From Desulfobacterales bacterium (GTDB lineage: Bacteria; Desulfobacterota; Desulfobacteria; Desulfobacterales; SURF-7), in NCBI GenBank assembly GCA_018693105.1, contig JABHLN010000016.1, forward strand, positions 1 to 48,399: a stretch of DNA of 48,399 nt, read 5' to 3'. Below the pieces are notes generated by a model. The model was not told where the DNA came from. It saw only the letters and a list, made by a program, of their open reading frames with translations, and ran no database searches. Of this stretch, positions 15,526 through 24,636 are shown piece after piece. How positions within the stretch are numbered: the stretch's first letter is position 1; each line of letters starts with the position of its first letter. Position numbers and translations under genes: made by a program.

Positions 15526-15720
15526 AATTTTTTCAAAGACCCTGATATGTACGTGCAGATTCCAAATCTGCGAAGATGACAGGTAGAGTAGATAAAACCG
15601 GATTGGCATTTCTTACAAATAAAATTGACACACCTGAATAAAGGTGATTTGCTGATGATCAACATCAGTAAATTTATTTCTTCATTAAACAAATTGAATA
15701 TTAATAAAATATAGAAAAAT

Positions 15721-16386
15721 ATGGATTTTATGATACATATGCTTGACCTTTTAGGCACGGTGGTATTTGCGATAACGGGTGCGCTTGCGGCGGGCAGGAA
15801 ACGTATGGATATCTTTGGTGTAGTGGTGCTGGGCTGCGTAACCGCTCTCGGGGGCGGTACTTTGCGGGACGTGCTCCTCGGGGTTCACCCTGTATTCTGG
15901 ATTTCAGACACACTGTATTTAGCTGTCGCTGTAATTGCTTCAATAAGCACATTTGTGTTGGCGCAAAGGTGGGAAATTAAAGCGATGGTTCTCATGTATG
16001 CAGATGCGATCGGCCTTGCTGTTTTCACGATCATCGGCTTCCAGAAGGGTTTTCAGGTAACTCATGTTTACAGTATAGCAATTGTCATGGGCATGACATC
16101 TGGCGTGGTTGGCAGCATCATCCGTGATGTGCTTTCAGGTGAGATACCTTTCATCCTTCGGCGGGAAATATATGCATCGGCAAGCCTCTGTGGTGCTACC
16201 CTTCTTGGGTTGCTGACTTACTTCGAATTGCCAAGTCCATTCGCAGTGACGGGCGCCGTACTGATAACGTTGGTAATTCGACTTGCTGCGCTGCATTGGA
16301 ATCTATCTTTGCCTCTCTTCAGCATTGACGAGGACAGAGAAAAAAAACCACAACGCGATCCTGAGGCTGGAGACGGCACCTTATAA
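15721..16386 (+). CDS. TRIC-type cation channel / UPF0126 membrane protein
   Basis: A 221-aa integral membrane protein with two copies of the UPF0126 unit. Repeat 1 includes FAITGALAAGRKRMDIFG and GGGTLRDVLLG; repeat 2 includes AVFTIIGFQKG and GSIIRDVLSGEIP. About seven hydrophobic segments are seen. Prokaryotic relatives form trimeric monovalent cation channels. The C-terminus is charged and cytosolic in appearance. No good ribosome site precedes ATG 15721; ATG 15733 is an alternative. By eye the gene is richer in G+C than its neighbours, which may indicate transfer. No functional link with the flanking operons is evident. Confidence 0.88.
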   Translation: MDFMIHMLDLLGTVVFAITGALAAGRKRMDIFGVVVLGCVTALGGGTLRDVLLGVHPVFWISDTLYLAVAVIASISTFVLAQRWEIKAMVLMYADAIGLAVFTIIGFQKGFQVTHVYSIAIVMGMTSGVVGSIIRDVLSGEIPFILRREIYASASLCGATLLGLLTYFELPSPFAVTGAVLITLVIRLAALHWNLSLPLFSIDEDREKKPQRDPEAGDGTL

Positions 16387-16576
16387 GCACGCCTCAGCCC
16401 CAATATCCACACACTATATAAAACGATAGTGATATGAAGCTTTACACACAGCGCAAACTGACCTGACCACAGCTTTTGTAACACTGTTTAAGTTAGGGTT
16501 TTGCTTTCTTAAGGCCCCAAGATAAACTTTCTGCCTTAAAGCTTATTATCTAAATATTTAAGCCCTGATTCTCAGG

Positions 16577-18541
16577 TTATTTTAACTCAAGTTTTTCCTT
16601 GACCTCATCTGTAGGTGCTCCCGTAGCAGGATCCCACCCAATAACTTCCCAGTACTTTCTCATCATGTTTTCAATATCAAAGGAAACACCAGCCAGGGGA
16701 CCTTTTTCCAAAGGCGGCTTTCCGCTCATCCTGTCGACTATTTTAAATGACATGGGATCAATACCGTGTTTTACATTAAACATCTGACGGGTGGTCTGTA
16801 TCCTATGTCCCATTTCCATGTATTCATCAGGAGATTTTTCCCAACCTGTGGTAGCGTTCAACCAATCAAAGATTTTCCAATGCTGGACACCCAGAGTGCC
16901 TGCAAGCCAGCACCCTCCCGCTCCATCGATGATCATTTTGTAGCAGCTGTTTGCCATGGCTTTTATTGCATTGATTTCGCTGACATCGAAATCTTCTTTC
17001 CTGGGGTACTTGGTGATTTCGGGCGCCCATGACACATATGACCACAGATGTGAGCCGTTATAGAACAAGTTTGCGCCGGTGGTATGCTTTCCCGGAGATG
17101 CTTCCACACTGTAATGTACCCCCAGCATAGGATCCAGACGGCTATCGTGCATACCCGGTTCCTGTCCACCGGCATGCATTCCGTAAGGTACAGCCTTTTC
17201 ACCTATTTTTTCTGCCCCTTTTTTAACGCCGTCAGCAAGGATATCACCGATGCCCTGACGATTAATCATAAGTTTTACCAATTCGATAATTGCTTCGGCA
17301 TTGCCCCAGGTCAAGTCAAGCCCGTCGGTGTCTTTTTGGGTAAGTACTCCATTTTCATAACATTCCAAAGCAAAGGCTACGGTGTTACCTGCGGAAATAC
17401 TATCCATTCCTGCCCTGTTCAACAATTCGTTGATATAATATATGGCATCCATATCCTTATTCATAAGTAAGGTGCCGAAGGAACAGCAGGTTTCATACTC
17501 AGGTTTGTGGGTATGGGTAAAATCGCCATATTTATTGTCTTTAATGTCACAAATTCCTCCGCAAGCCATAACACAGGAATAACAGCTATATACTTTCGTC
17601 TGTTTTTTGATTATAAGATCAGGATTCAGGTGCTTATAATACTTCCGGTTGAAATCCTTGACACTGCCTTTCCAGTTTTTAACCGGTGAATCTCCGTTTG
17701 GTATTCCCATGGTATTGATGAAAACGGTACCCCATTTTTTAAATATGCCAGCTGCCATCAGGCCATCCATGGCAGAGGCATTTTTGGCCATGGACATCAA
17801 TTTACTCATAATCGGCAGAACCCAGCCTTTCATGAATCCAGGCAAATTCTGATCCTTGATTTTTGCACTGAACTCCTTGCTGATTTCTTTGATTTTAGCG
17901 GGGTCGTGGCTTTCTATGGGTTTTGAACCTGCAAGAACCAGTGCTTTTAACTTTTTAGACCCCATAACAGCGCCTACTCCGGAGCGAGCAGCAATACGTC
18001 CCTGGTCGTTAACTATACCGGATATCAAAGATATTTTTTCTCCTGCTTTACCGATAGTTGCCACAGCGTTCTTCTTGATTTTACATTCATTTGAAAGGGT
18101 ATCTTCTGCTTCAACGGCATCTTTTCCCCAAACATGAGCGGCATCGCGCAACTCTGCGCCGTTATCATCAATATACAAATAAACAGGTTTTTCGGATATA
18201 CCTTTAAAGAATATAGCGTCATATCCACATCTTTTAATGAAAGGAGATAATGTGCCACCGCAATTGGCATCGCCCCATCCTCCGGTCAGAGGTGATTTGC
18301 AGACTACCATCCACCGGCCGGTCATTAAACTCCCCGTGCCGGTTAGAAGGCCGCTGATAAAGCCAAGGATGTTTTCAGGTCCTAAAGGATCAGCATCTTC
18401 CGGGATGTTTTTGTGTAGATAATAAGCACCAAGACCCATGCCGGACATATACTTTTCATAGATTTTGTCATCAATTTCTTCAGGTGTGATTTCTCCGCTG
18501 GATAAATCCACCAGAAGTACTTTACCTAAATAACCTTTCAT
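16577..18541 (-). CDS. Aldehyde:ferredoxin oxidoreductase (tungsten/molybdenum bis-pterin)
   Basis: A 654-aa AOR-family enzyme that oxidises aldehydes to acids, or reduces acids, with ferredoxin. The N-terminal start MKGYLGKVLLVDLSSG is typical. The [4Fe-4S] ligands Cys320, Cys323 and Cys327 (YSCYSCVMAC) are present, with a distal Cys at 534 or 545 as the fourth. The pterin/active-site segment HAGGQEPGMHDSR (457-469) is conserved. Start has a GGAGG site. A MoaD-like gene lies 40 bp upstream on the same strand, the usual arrangement. It could feed aldehydes into the acyl-CoA pathways of the window; the true substrate is unknown. Confidence 0.95.
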   Translation of the reverse strand: MKGYLGKVLLVDLSSGEITPEEIDDKIYEKYMSGMGLGAYYLHKNIPEDADPLGPENILGFISGLLTGTGSLMTGRWMVVCKSPLTGGWGDANCGGTLSPFIKRCGYDAIFFKGISEKPVYLYIDDNGAELRDAAHVWGKDAVEAEDTLSNECKIKKNAVATIGKAGEKISLISGIVNDQGRIAARSGVGAVMGSKKLKALVLAGSKPIESHDPAKIKEISKEFSAKIKDQNLPGFMKGWVLPIMSKLMSMAKNASAMDGLMAAGIFKKWGTVFINTMGIPNGDSPVKNWKGSVKDFNRKYYKHLNPDLIIKKQTKVYSCYSCVMACGGICDIKDNKYGDFTHTHKPEYETCCSFGTLLMNKDMDAIYYINELLNRAGMDSISAGNTVAFALECYENGVLTQKDTDGLDLTWGNAEAIIELVKLMINRQGIGDILADGVKKGAEKIGEKAVPYGMHAGGQEPGMHDSRLDPMLGVHYSVEASPGKHTTGANLFYNGSHLWSYVSWAPEITKYPRKEDFDVSEINAIKAMANSCYKMIIDGAGGCWLAGTLGVQHWKIFDWLNATTGWEKSPDEYMEMGHRIQTTRQMFNVKHGIDPMSFKIVDRMSGKPPLEKGPLAGVSFDIENMMRKYWEVIGWDPATGAPTDEVKEKLELK

Positions 18542-18581
18542 TTTTTCCTCCGTATTTTATAGGTCCTGACCAAAAAGAATT

Positions 18582-18815
18582 CTAACCACCGGATATAATA
18601 CTAAGCATTGATACGATATCACCTTCTTCGAGCTTTTTGTTCCGTTTTGCCGGCTTATAATTCACAAAACTTTTCATCAATGGCCGCAAGGGGAATGGGA
18701 TTTTTAACTTTTTATAAAGGCTATTGACTGTCGAACCGGCTTTTAAGGACACATATCCATTTTCATCCATTGCAGATAAATTAAAAAATGGTGCTGCATA
18801 TACCTTAACTTTCAT
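18582..18815 (-). CDS. MoaD/ThiS-family sulfur carrier protein
   Basis: A 77-aa ubiquitin-like protein ending in the Gly-Gly tail (SIISGG) used for thiocarboxylate formation in molybdopterin synthesis. The ATG at 18815 is preferred; a GTG two codons upstream (18821) would give 79 aa. It precedes the aldehyde oxidoreductase by 40 bp and is probably co-transcribed with it. Such MoaD-like partners of tungsten AORs may act in pterin-cofactor maturation for that enzyme. Confidence 0.88.
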   Translation of the reverse strand: MKVKVYAAPFFNLSAMDENGYVSLKAGSTVNSLYKKLKIPFPLRPLMKSFVNYKPAKRNKKLEEGDIVSMLSIISGG

Positions 18816-18821
18816 GTCCAC

Positions 18822-19250
18822 TTTATGTTCAATCCCTTATTATAGAGATTAAAATATATACATCTTAGCATCGTAATCATCGTTTACATGTTAGAGCAAA
18901 ATATCAGATAGATATCTATACATCAACATTAAAAATCAATGGTCTAAGTATATATGCTTTTATAAATATCAACAATAGTGCATTGAATCTAATGTGAAAT
19001 AAATGGATCATTTACCGGATAATTTACTATGCATGGTTTGGAGTTATCTCATATGCATACCAGACATAATGCCTTGATAAGTCAAATATATATATACACT
19101 GGTGTTTGACGGGATGTGGAAAGTAGTATATATCAGCTAGTATCAAGAGTTACTATACTGGGCGATGAAATATTCTCCTCCGATAAAAATGTTCAATTCG
19201 ACAATCAAAACCGGAAACCGGCCGAAAATAAAAGCCAAAGGAGCCTTTAA
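18822..19250. other. AT-rich divergent intergenic region (moaD / serA)
   Basis: About 430 bp with no convincing gene on either strand. It should carry both divergent promoters. A perfect palindrome ATAGATATCTAT lies at 18908-18919, a possible regulator site. The serA ribosome site AAAGGAG lies just before 19251. Confidence 0.5.
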
Positions 19251-20843
19251 ATGTACAAAATCATGATCCGGGATAACATGTCGCCTGTTGCAAAAGAGAT
19301 CCTGGAAGCCACGGGACAGATCGAAGTGGTGGTTGACAATGACAAGGCTACAAACGACCCTGAAAAACTTGCCGAAATCATCGAAGAATATGATGGACTG
19401 GCCATACGAAGCGGTACAAGGGTGACAAAGCAGTTGCTGGAAAAGGCTAAACGCCTCAAGGTGATTGGAAGAGCCGGTATCGGAGTTGATAACATCGATC
19501 TTCAGTCTGCTACGGAAAAAGGCGTAGTAGTAATGAACGCTCCTGGTGGTAACTCGGTTACGACGGCCGAACATGCCCTTTCAATGATGATGGCTCTTGC
19601 CAGAAATATTCCCCAGGCTACGGCTTCGCTTCGCCATGGCAAATGGGAAAAGAAAAAGTTTTCAGGAGTGGAAATTACGGGAAAAACACTTGGCATAGTG
19701 GGGCTTGGTCAGATAGGCAGGATCGTTGCAGACAGGGCCCTTGGCCTGAAGATGAAGGTTGTAGCAGCTGATCCTTATGTAAGCAGGGATGCGGCTATAA
19801 AGGTCGGTGTTACTCTGGTCAAACTGGATGATCTTTTTGCCGAGGCGGACTTCATTACGCTGCACGTACCACGACTGAAAGAGACTGAAAACCTGATTAA
19901 TTCAAAATCCATTGCTAAAATGAAAGAAGGGGTTCGGTTAATCAACGGCTCAAGGGGAGAAGTTGTAAACCTTGATGATTTGTACGCTGCAGTAGAAAAC
20001 GGGCATGTGGCAGGTGCAGCCCTTGATGTTTTTCCTATTGAACCGCCTGACGGCAGCCATCTCATCTTCAGTCATCCAAATATTATTTACACGCCCCATT
20101 TGGGTGCCAGCACATCCGAAGCCCAGGTAAAAGTGTCTTGTATGATAGCAGAACAGATGTCTGCTTATCTGCTTGATGGCCTGATTACAAATGCTGTTAA
20201 TTATCCGGCTGTCTCCATGGAGGAGATGGAAACTCTTCGGCCATACCTGAGTCTTGCAGAAAAAATGGGATCTTTGATGGGGCAGCTGATCAGGTCTCCA
20301 AATGATATATCTATTGATTATAGCGGGGATGCCGCAAGTGTTTCCATTCGTCCTGTAACCCATGCGCTTCTGAAAGGGCTCCTTGGAGCTTTCACCGATA
20401 TGCCAATTAATTACGTTAATGCCAGGGCCGTGGCAAAAGCCAAAGGGCTTGGCGTCAAAGAAACTATAACCCAGGAAGACAGCGGCTTTTCAAGTTTGAT
20501 AAAACTCAGAATAGAGGGTGCTGATGAGAAGCTCAATGAGGTCTGGGGTGCCATCTTTGAAAATAAATACATGAGATTTGTAAGAATCGGACAGATCTAC
20601 CTGGATGCTATTCCCGAAGGTTCGATGCTTGTTATTAGAAATATTGACAAGCCCGGAGTAATCGGGCATGTGGGCACCACCCTTGGCAGACATGATATTA
20701 ACATCGGCCGTTTTCAACTGGGCCGGCGAAATGACAGAGCTGTCTGCCTCGTCAACATTGATACAAAGGCAGATGAAGCCGTATTGGATGAGCTCCGGTC
20801 AAATCCGGTAATCCTGTCGGTCAGACAGGTAGATTTAGGATAA
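19251..20843 (+). CDS. serA: D-3-phosphoglycerate dehydrogenase
   Basis: A 530-aa long-form SerA that oxidises 3-phosphoglycerate with NAD in the first step of serine synthesis. The N-terminal 2-hydroxyacid dehydrogenase domain holds the Rossmann motif GLGQIG (near 149-154), the SRGEVVN catalytic Arg block, and the HLGAST catalytic His. Residues about 310-445 form the allosteric substrate-binding domain, and the C-terminal 75 residues form an ACT domain (VIRNIDKPGVIGHVG), the usual site of serine feedback. Start follows AAAGGAG. It is probably monocistronic or linked to the amidohydrolase 146 bp downstream. Confidence 0.96.
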   Translation: MYKIMIRDNMSPVAKEILEATGQIEVVVDNDKATNDPEKLAEIIEEYDGLAIRSGTRVTKQLLEKAKRLKVIGRAGIGVDNIDLQSATEKGVVVMNAPGGNSVTTAEHALSMMMALARNIPQATASLRHGKWEKKKFSGVEITGKTLGIVGLGQIGRIVADRALGLKMKVVAADPYVSRDAAIKVGVTLVKLDDLFAEADFITLHVPRLKETENLINSKSIAKMKEGVRLINGSRGEVVNLDDLYAAVENGHVAGAALDVFPIEPPDGSHLIFSHPNIIYTPHLGASTSEAQVKVSCMIAEQMSAYLLDGLITNAVNYPAVSMEEMETLRPYLSLAEKMGSLMGQLIRSPNDISIDYSGDAASVSIRPVTHALLKGLLGAFTDMPINYVNARAVAKAKGLGVKETITQEDSGFSSLIKLRIEGADEKLNEVWGAIFENKYMRFVRIGQIYLDAIPEGSMLVIRNIDKPGVIGHVGTTLGRHDINIGRFQLGRRNDRAVCLVNIDTKADEAVLDELRSNPVILSVRQVDLG

Positions 20844-20989
20844 TGACTCCCATTCTACTCATACAATTCACATATTAAAGTCTGATATAAAAATTTCGTT
20901 CCAGTGTCAAGTTAGCGGTAAAACCTCTTTGCTGCTGATATATCTTTACCAATTAAACTATTAGATTATTATTTGGAGAAACGATTAAA

Positions 20990-22192
20990 ATGAAATCATT
21001 AATGAAGGAAGCTGAAAAACTTCAGGATACTTTGGTGAAACATCGCAGATATTTGCATGAGAATGCCGAGGTTCATATGGATCTGCCGATAACCGTTGAA
21101 TACGTAACTGCCCAATTAAAGGCCATGGGATACGAACCGGAAGAGATCTGCCAATCGGGTGTCTTGGCTATGGCGGGAAAAAAGAATGAGGGAAAGACAT
21201 TCCTGTTGAGAGCAGACATGGATGCCCTGCCCATGAAGGAAGAGTCAGATGTCCCGTTTCGATCGAAAACCGGAAACATGCATGCCTGTGGACATGACCT
21301 GCACACCGCAATGCTTCTTGGCGCGGCTGAGTTGTTAAAAAAACACGAGGATGAAATTAAAGGACAGGTCAAATTAATGTTTCAGCCTGCAGAAGAAACT
21401 CTTTCAGGTGCCAAACAAATGGTTGAGGCAGGGATTCTTGAAAATCCGAAAGTTGATTCAGCAATGATGATACATGTACTTAGCGGTTTTCCAATTAAAA
21501 CCGGTATGGTTTTAGTTGGGGGAGAAGGGGTTATCTCTGCTGCTGCTGACTGGTTTAAAATTACCGTTCAAGGTAAAGGGTGTCATGGTGGGATGCCGCA
21601 AATGGGTGTTGATCCTTTAAATTCACTGACCCATATTTATCTCGGACTTCAGAATATAAATGCAAGAGAGGTAGCACCCGGAGAAGTAGCTGTTGTAACT
21701 ATAGGGGAAATTCATGGAGGAAATACCGGAAACATTATTCCCGATACAGCATATATGCAGGGGACAATCAGAACGTATAGTGATGAACACAGGGTGTTTG
21801 TTAAAGATCGGGTGGAAAGCATTGCAAAAAACATTGCCGAATCATTCAGAACTATTGCAAATGTAGATTTTTTTAGAGGCTGTCCCTGCAATATTAATGA
21901 TAAAAATCTTCTTGACCAAATGAAAGATATAACAAAAGAATTCGTGGGAGAGGATCATTTCATTGATGCCGGGGTGCTTTTTGGTAATGCAAAATTCCCG
22001 GGATCAGAAGATTTTGCATATGTAGCTGAAAAAGTACCTGGTGTTACTATATCCATCAGCTCAGGATCATCCGAAGATGGGTTTGAACATCCCCTTCATC
22101 ACCCGAAAGCTCTTTTTGATGACAGTATACTATATGTCGGCGCCGGAATATATGCCAACACTGCAATAGAATGGTTGAAAAACAATAGTTGA
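20990..22192 (+). CDS. M20-family amidohydrolase (HipO/IAA-amino-acid hydrolase type)
   Basis: A 400-aa zinc or manganese peptidase-like amidohydrolase that removes acyl groups from N-acyl amino acids or related amides. Metal and catalytic blocks are clear: LRADMDALPM, MHACGHDLHTA (Cys and His ligands, about residues 95-105) and FQPAEET. A dimerisation domain follows. No signal peptide is seen, so it is cytoplasmic. The stop TGA overlaps the first bases of palindromic element copy 3. Two membrane proteins follow at 22383 and 23116. This suggests uptake of an amide substrate followed by hydrolysis, a link that is inference from order only. Confidence 0.93.
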   Translation: MKSLMKEAEKLQDTLVKHRRYLHENAEVHMDLPITVEYVTAQLKAMGYEPEEICQSGVLAMAGKKNEGKTFLLRADMDALPMKEESDVPFRSKTGNMHACGHDLHTAMLLGAAELLKKHEDEIKGQVKLMFQPAEETLSGAKQMVEAGILENPKVDSAMMIHVLSGFPIKTGMVLVGGEGVISAAADWFKITVQGKGCHGGMPQMGVDPLNSLTHIYLGLQNINAREVAPGEVAVVTIGEIHGGNTGNIIPDTAYMQGTIRTYSDEHRVFVKDRVESIAKNIAESFRTIANVDFFRGCPCNINDKNLLDQMKDITKEFVGEDHFIDAGVLFGNAKFPGSEDFAYVAEKVPGVTISISSGSSEDGFEHPLHHPKALFDDSILYVGAGIYANTAIEWLKNNS

Positions 22193-22350
22193 TGGCGTCA
22201 TAAATCCCATTATAGCGGGACTACTGAGTTATAGTGTTTGGCCAGATGCTCGACATACTACATGTATGCCTTCGCGTCTGGCCAAAAAATATGCCTTGTA
22301 TATCCCCGCCACGGCGGGATACTTAGCCATCGGCTATACTTTTTACGAGT
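22190..22350 (+). repeat. Interspersed palindromic element, copy 3 (variant with CCCCGCC hairpin)
   Basis: The element begins at the TGATGGCGTC that supplies the amidohydrolase stop codon. The core TTGGCCAGA...TCTGGCCAA hairpin is at 22238-22285. An extra hairpin ccccgccacggcggg replaces the usual gaagattttt segment at about 22304-22318. The tail actttttacgag is degraded at its final bases. Confidence 0.8.
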
Positions 22351-22382
22351 TTAAAAAAATTTGAATTCAAAGGAGAAAGATC

Positions 22383-23102
22383 ATGAGTTATTTGGATGTG
22401 GCAAACAGTTCATTATTGTATGTTCTGGTCGCTCTGGGGATATTATATGTGCTCTTTTTATCTGTATTGTTTTTAGTAAAAGCGTGGAAACGGGCAATAG
22501 CATTGGGAATAACAAAAGAACAATTGAATGGTGTGGTAACATCATCATTATTATTTACTATAGTGCCTTCACTGGCCGTTGTTGTTGGTTTGTTTTCATT
22601 AGTAGCTGCTTTGGGGCTTCCATGGCCATGGTATCGTCTTTCAGTTGTCGGATCGGTTGTTTACGAACTGATGGCGGCGGATATGGCTGCATCAGGTTTG
22701 GGGTTTGGCTCTCTGGGAGAACTTGTTAAAGCCGGCGACGCTGCCAGTTTCGGTACGATTATGTACGTTATGAGTTTCTGTGCGCTTGGTGGACTGCTTG
22801 TTTTATTTTTTGCAGGGGGGAAAATACGTAAAGGGATGATAAAGCTTGGAGAAAAAAACAAAGAATGGGGTATTTTGGCTACAAGCTGTTTTTTTATGGC
22901 CTTAATGACCGTTTTCCTTCCGGTAATGCTTCAGGCAGGGAAGGTATACCTTCTAACACTTGGTACCAGTGCTTTAGTAACGGTTCTGCAGGGGGTTATG
23001 ATAAAAAAATTCAACCTTAAATGGCTTCAGAACTTTGTACTTGCAAACACCTTGATATTAGCCATGGCATCTTCCGTATTATGGACAAACTTATTTGCTT
23101 AA
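22383..23102 (+). CDS. DUF5058-like membrane protein, probable transporter subunit A
   Basis: A 239-aa integral membrane protein with about six hydrophobic segments (roughly 10-32, 52-75, 122-142, 160-180, 186-205 and 215-235). It resembles DUF5058 proteins. Start is set by AAAGGAGAAAG before ATG 22383; a longer overlapping frame from 22361 is spurious. The next gene, another membrane protein, starts 13 bp after its stop, so the two are translationally linked and probably form a complex. The M20 amidohydrolase lies just upstream on the same strand. No substrate can be named. Confidence 0.85.
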   Translation: MSYLDVANSSLLYVLVALGILYVLFLSVLFLVKAWKRAIALGITKEQLNGVVTSSLLFTIVPSLAVVVGLFSLVAALGLPWPWYRLSVVGSVVYELMAADMAASGLGFGSLGELVKAGDAASFGTIMYVMSFCALGGLLVLFFAGGKIRKGMIKLGEKNKEWGILATSCFFMALMTVFLPVMLQAGKVYLLTLGTSALVTVLQGVMIKKFNLKWLQNFVLANTLILAMASSVLWTNLFA

Positions 23103-23115
23103 GGAGATTTTCATT

Positions 23116-23844
23116 ATGAAAATAGAAGATAAATATTCAGATTCAATTAACAGGCTGGGGCAAATGGGGATATTGGGAGCCATTGCTTTTATGCTGGGAA
23201 TCCCGACTATAATATGTGCTGTCTACGATATTTTTCCGAATTTTATAACAGTTGCAAAGAGTTCGATAGGTATGTTTGCATTATTTACACCAATTCTTGT
23301 TTCAGAAGTGTTCAGTTATACGCCGATGCTTGGTTCTGCGTCATATATTACATTTATTACAGGTAATATCATGAATTTAAAACTTCCCTGTGCGTTGAAT
23401 TCAATGAATATTGCAGGTGTTGCCCAGGGTACGGAAGAAGGTGATGCGGTCGCTACAATTGCCGTAGCGGTATCATCTATACTAACTACATTAATTATTA
23501 TTCTTGGTTTGATTTTACTTGTACCTTTACAGCCTGTTCTGCAAATGCCTGCAGTACAAACTGCTACAACATATATTCTACCGGCTTTATTTGGGGGCCT
23601 TGCTTTGTCCATGGTTGCAGGGGACACCGGGGGGGATTATGTTATAAAGGGAAAATTATTAGCAGGTGTATTACCGTTTATTATTATCTTTGTGCTGAAT
23701 ATGTTTATACCTATAAGAGGACTTGAGGGTGTTGCAATCCTTGTCATGATCCCTGTTACTCTTTTTTCTGCAAAATTTTTGTATAATAAAGGAATAATTA
23801 CCGTTACTCTTAAGAACGATTCTACTGAAGAGCCCATAAGCTAA
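23116..23844 (+). CDS. Membrane protein of unknown family, probable transporter subunit B
   Basis: A 242-aa protein with six or seven hydrophobic segments and a charged tail. I do not recognise its family with certainty. Notable conserved-looking polar patches inside membrane regions are NIAGVAQGTEEGD (about 102-114) and MVAGDTGGDY (about 172-181), which could line a transport path. Start at 23116 follows AAGGAG; the TTG at 23095 is unlikely. It follows the DUF5058-like gene by 13 bp, so the pair is best read as a two-component permease working with the amidohydrolase. Confidence 0.82.
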   Translation: MKIEDKYSDSINRLGQMGILGAIAFMLGIPTIICAVYDIFPNFITVAKSSIGMFALFTPILVSEVFSYTPMLGSASYITFITGNIMNLKLPCALNSMNIAGVAQGTEEGDAVATIAVAVSSILTTLIIILGLILLVPLQPVLQMPAVQTATTYILPALFGGLALSMVAGDTGGDYVIKGKLLAGVLPFIIIFVLNMFIPIRGLEGVAILVMIPVTLFSAKFLYNKGIITVTLKNDSTEEPIS

Positions 23845-23903
23845 GAGATCCCGTAATTCAGGACCTTGGGAAAAGAATATAACCTTTATGAATACCGCTT
23901 TCG

Positions 23904-23925
23904 GACTTTTTACGACGCCATCAAG
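23904..23925 (-). repeat. Solo terminus of palindromic element
   Basis: gactttttacgacgccatcaa matches the terminal inverted repeat of the element family, without a recognisable core to its left. It overlaps the 3-prime end region just before the LUD gene stop at 23927 and looks like a decayed or partial insertion. Confidence 0.55.
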
Positions 23926-23926
23926 A

Positions 23927-24580
23927 TTAAAATCCGAGATCTTCGTTGATAAGAACAACATTGATCCGGCCTTTAGGGAATGACTTTTCGGTTATTGTCC
24001 AATTGTTGCAAATGCGGTCGGGGCTTTTGCATTCTTCGCAAAAGCCTGTTTTTGCACAAGGTGTCTTCATATCAAGACGCATGTTGTTAACCGGTGCAGC
24101 ATAATTCTTAATCCTGTCCATTGCTGTATCCAGATCCGGTACTATCTTGTTTCGGCCTGCCATTACAACAACATTTTTCGGACCGAAGGTCAGAGCGGCA
24201 ACCCTGTTTCCTATCATGTCCAGGTTTATAAGGATGCCTGTTTCCGTAATGGCATTTGTACCTGTAAAGAAAAGATCGGTATGAAGTGCCTGCCTTCTCC
24301 GCTCAAGGTTTTCTTCCATTGATATACTTTTATCATATGTATCAAGAACATCGATATCTGTTCGATCTTTTAACTCATGATAAAGCCCTGTCGAAGTGAA
24401 TGTTATCGACCCTCCCCATGAGATAGAGGCCGGTTTTTTTTTTGGAATAATATTGTTCAGTACAAGATCGCGTGCCTCTTCAGAGGTTTGAGCAATATAT
24501 GTTTCAAAATTATTATCTTCCAGAGAAGCTTTCAAATCCTCAAGCCTTAGCTCCCAGTAATTTTTAACAGGTTTGTCCAT
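23927..24580 (-). CDS. LUD-domain (LutC/YkgG-like) protein
   Basis: A 217-aa LUD-fold protein (DUF162). The core blocks SWGGSITFTSTGL, DLFFTGTNAITETG and ALTFGPKNVVVMAG are typical. A Cys-rich tail CAKTGFCEECKSPDRIC (about 183-199) may bind metal or a cluster. Members act in lactate utilisation (LutABC) or as stand-alone proteins of unknown role; no lutA or lutB is nearby. The start at 24580 has GGAGG, and a longer frame to 24631 has no site. A LarA-like lactate racemase homologue occurs 11 kb away, a possible thematic link only. Confidence 0.9.
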   Translation of the reverse strand: MDKPVKNYWELRLEDLKASLEDNNFETYIAQTSEEARDLVLNNIIPKKKPASISWGGSITFTSTGLYHELKDRTDIDVLDTYDKSISMEENLERRRQALHTDLFFTGTNAITETGILINLDMIGNRVAALTFGPKNVVVMAGRNKIVPDLDTAMDRIKNYAAPVNNMRLDMKTPCAKTGFCEECKSPDRICNNWTITEKSFPKGRINVVLINEDLGF

Positions 24581-24636
24581 TTTAATTTCCTCCTTATAGA
24601 TTATGCAGCCTGTATCAAAAAAAACATCCATCCCCT

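Noticed and set aside
22361-22729. 122-codon + frame overlapping the DUF5058-like gene
   Set aside because: It overlaps the membrane protein gene in another frame, has no ribosome site, and lacks any coherent domain.
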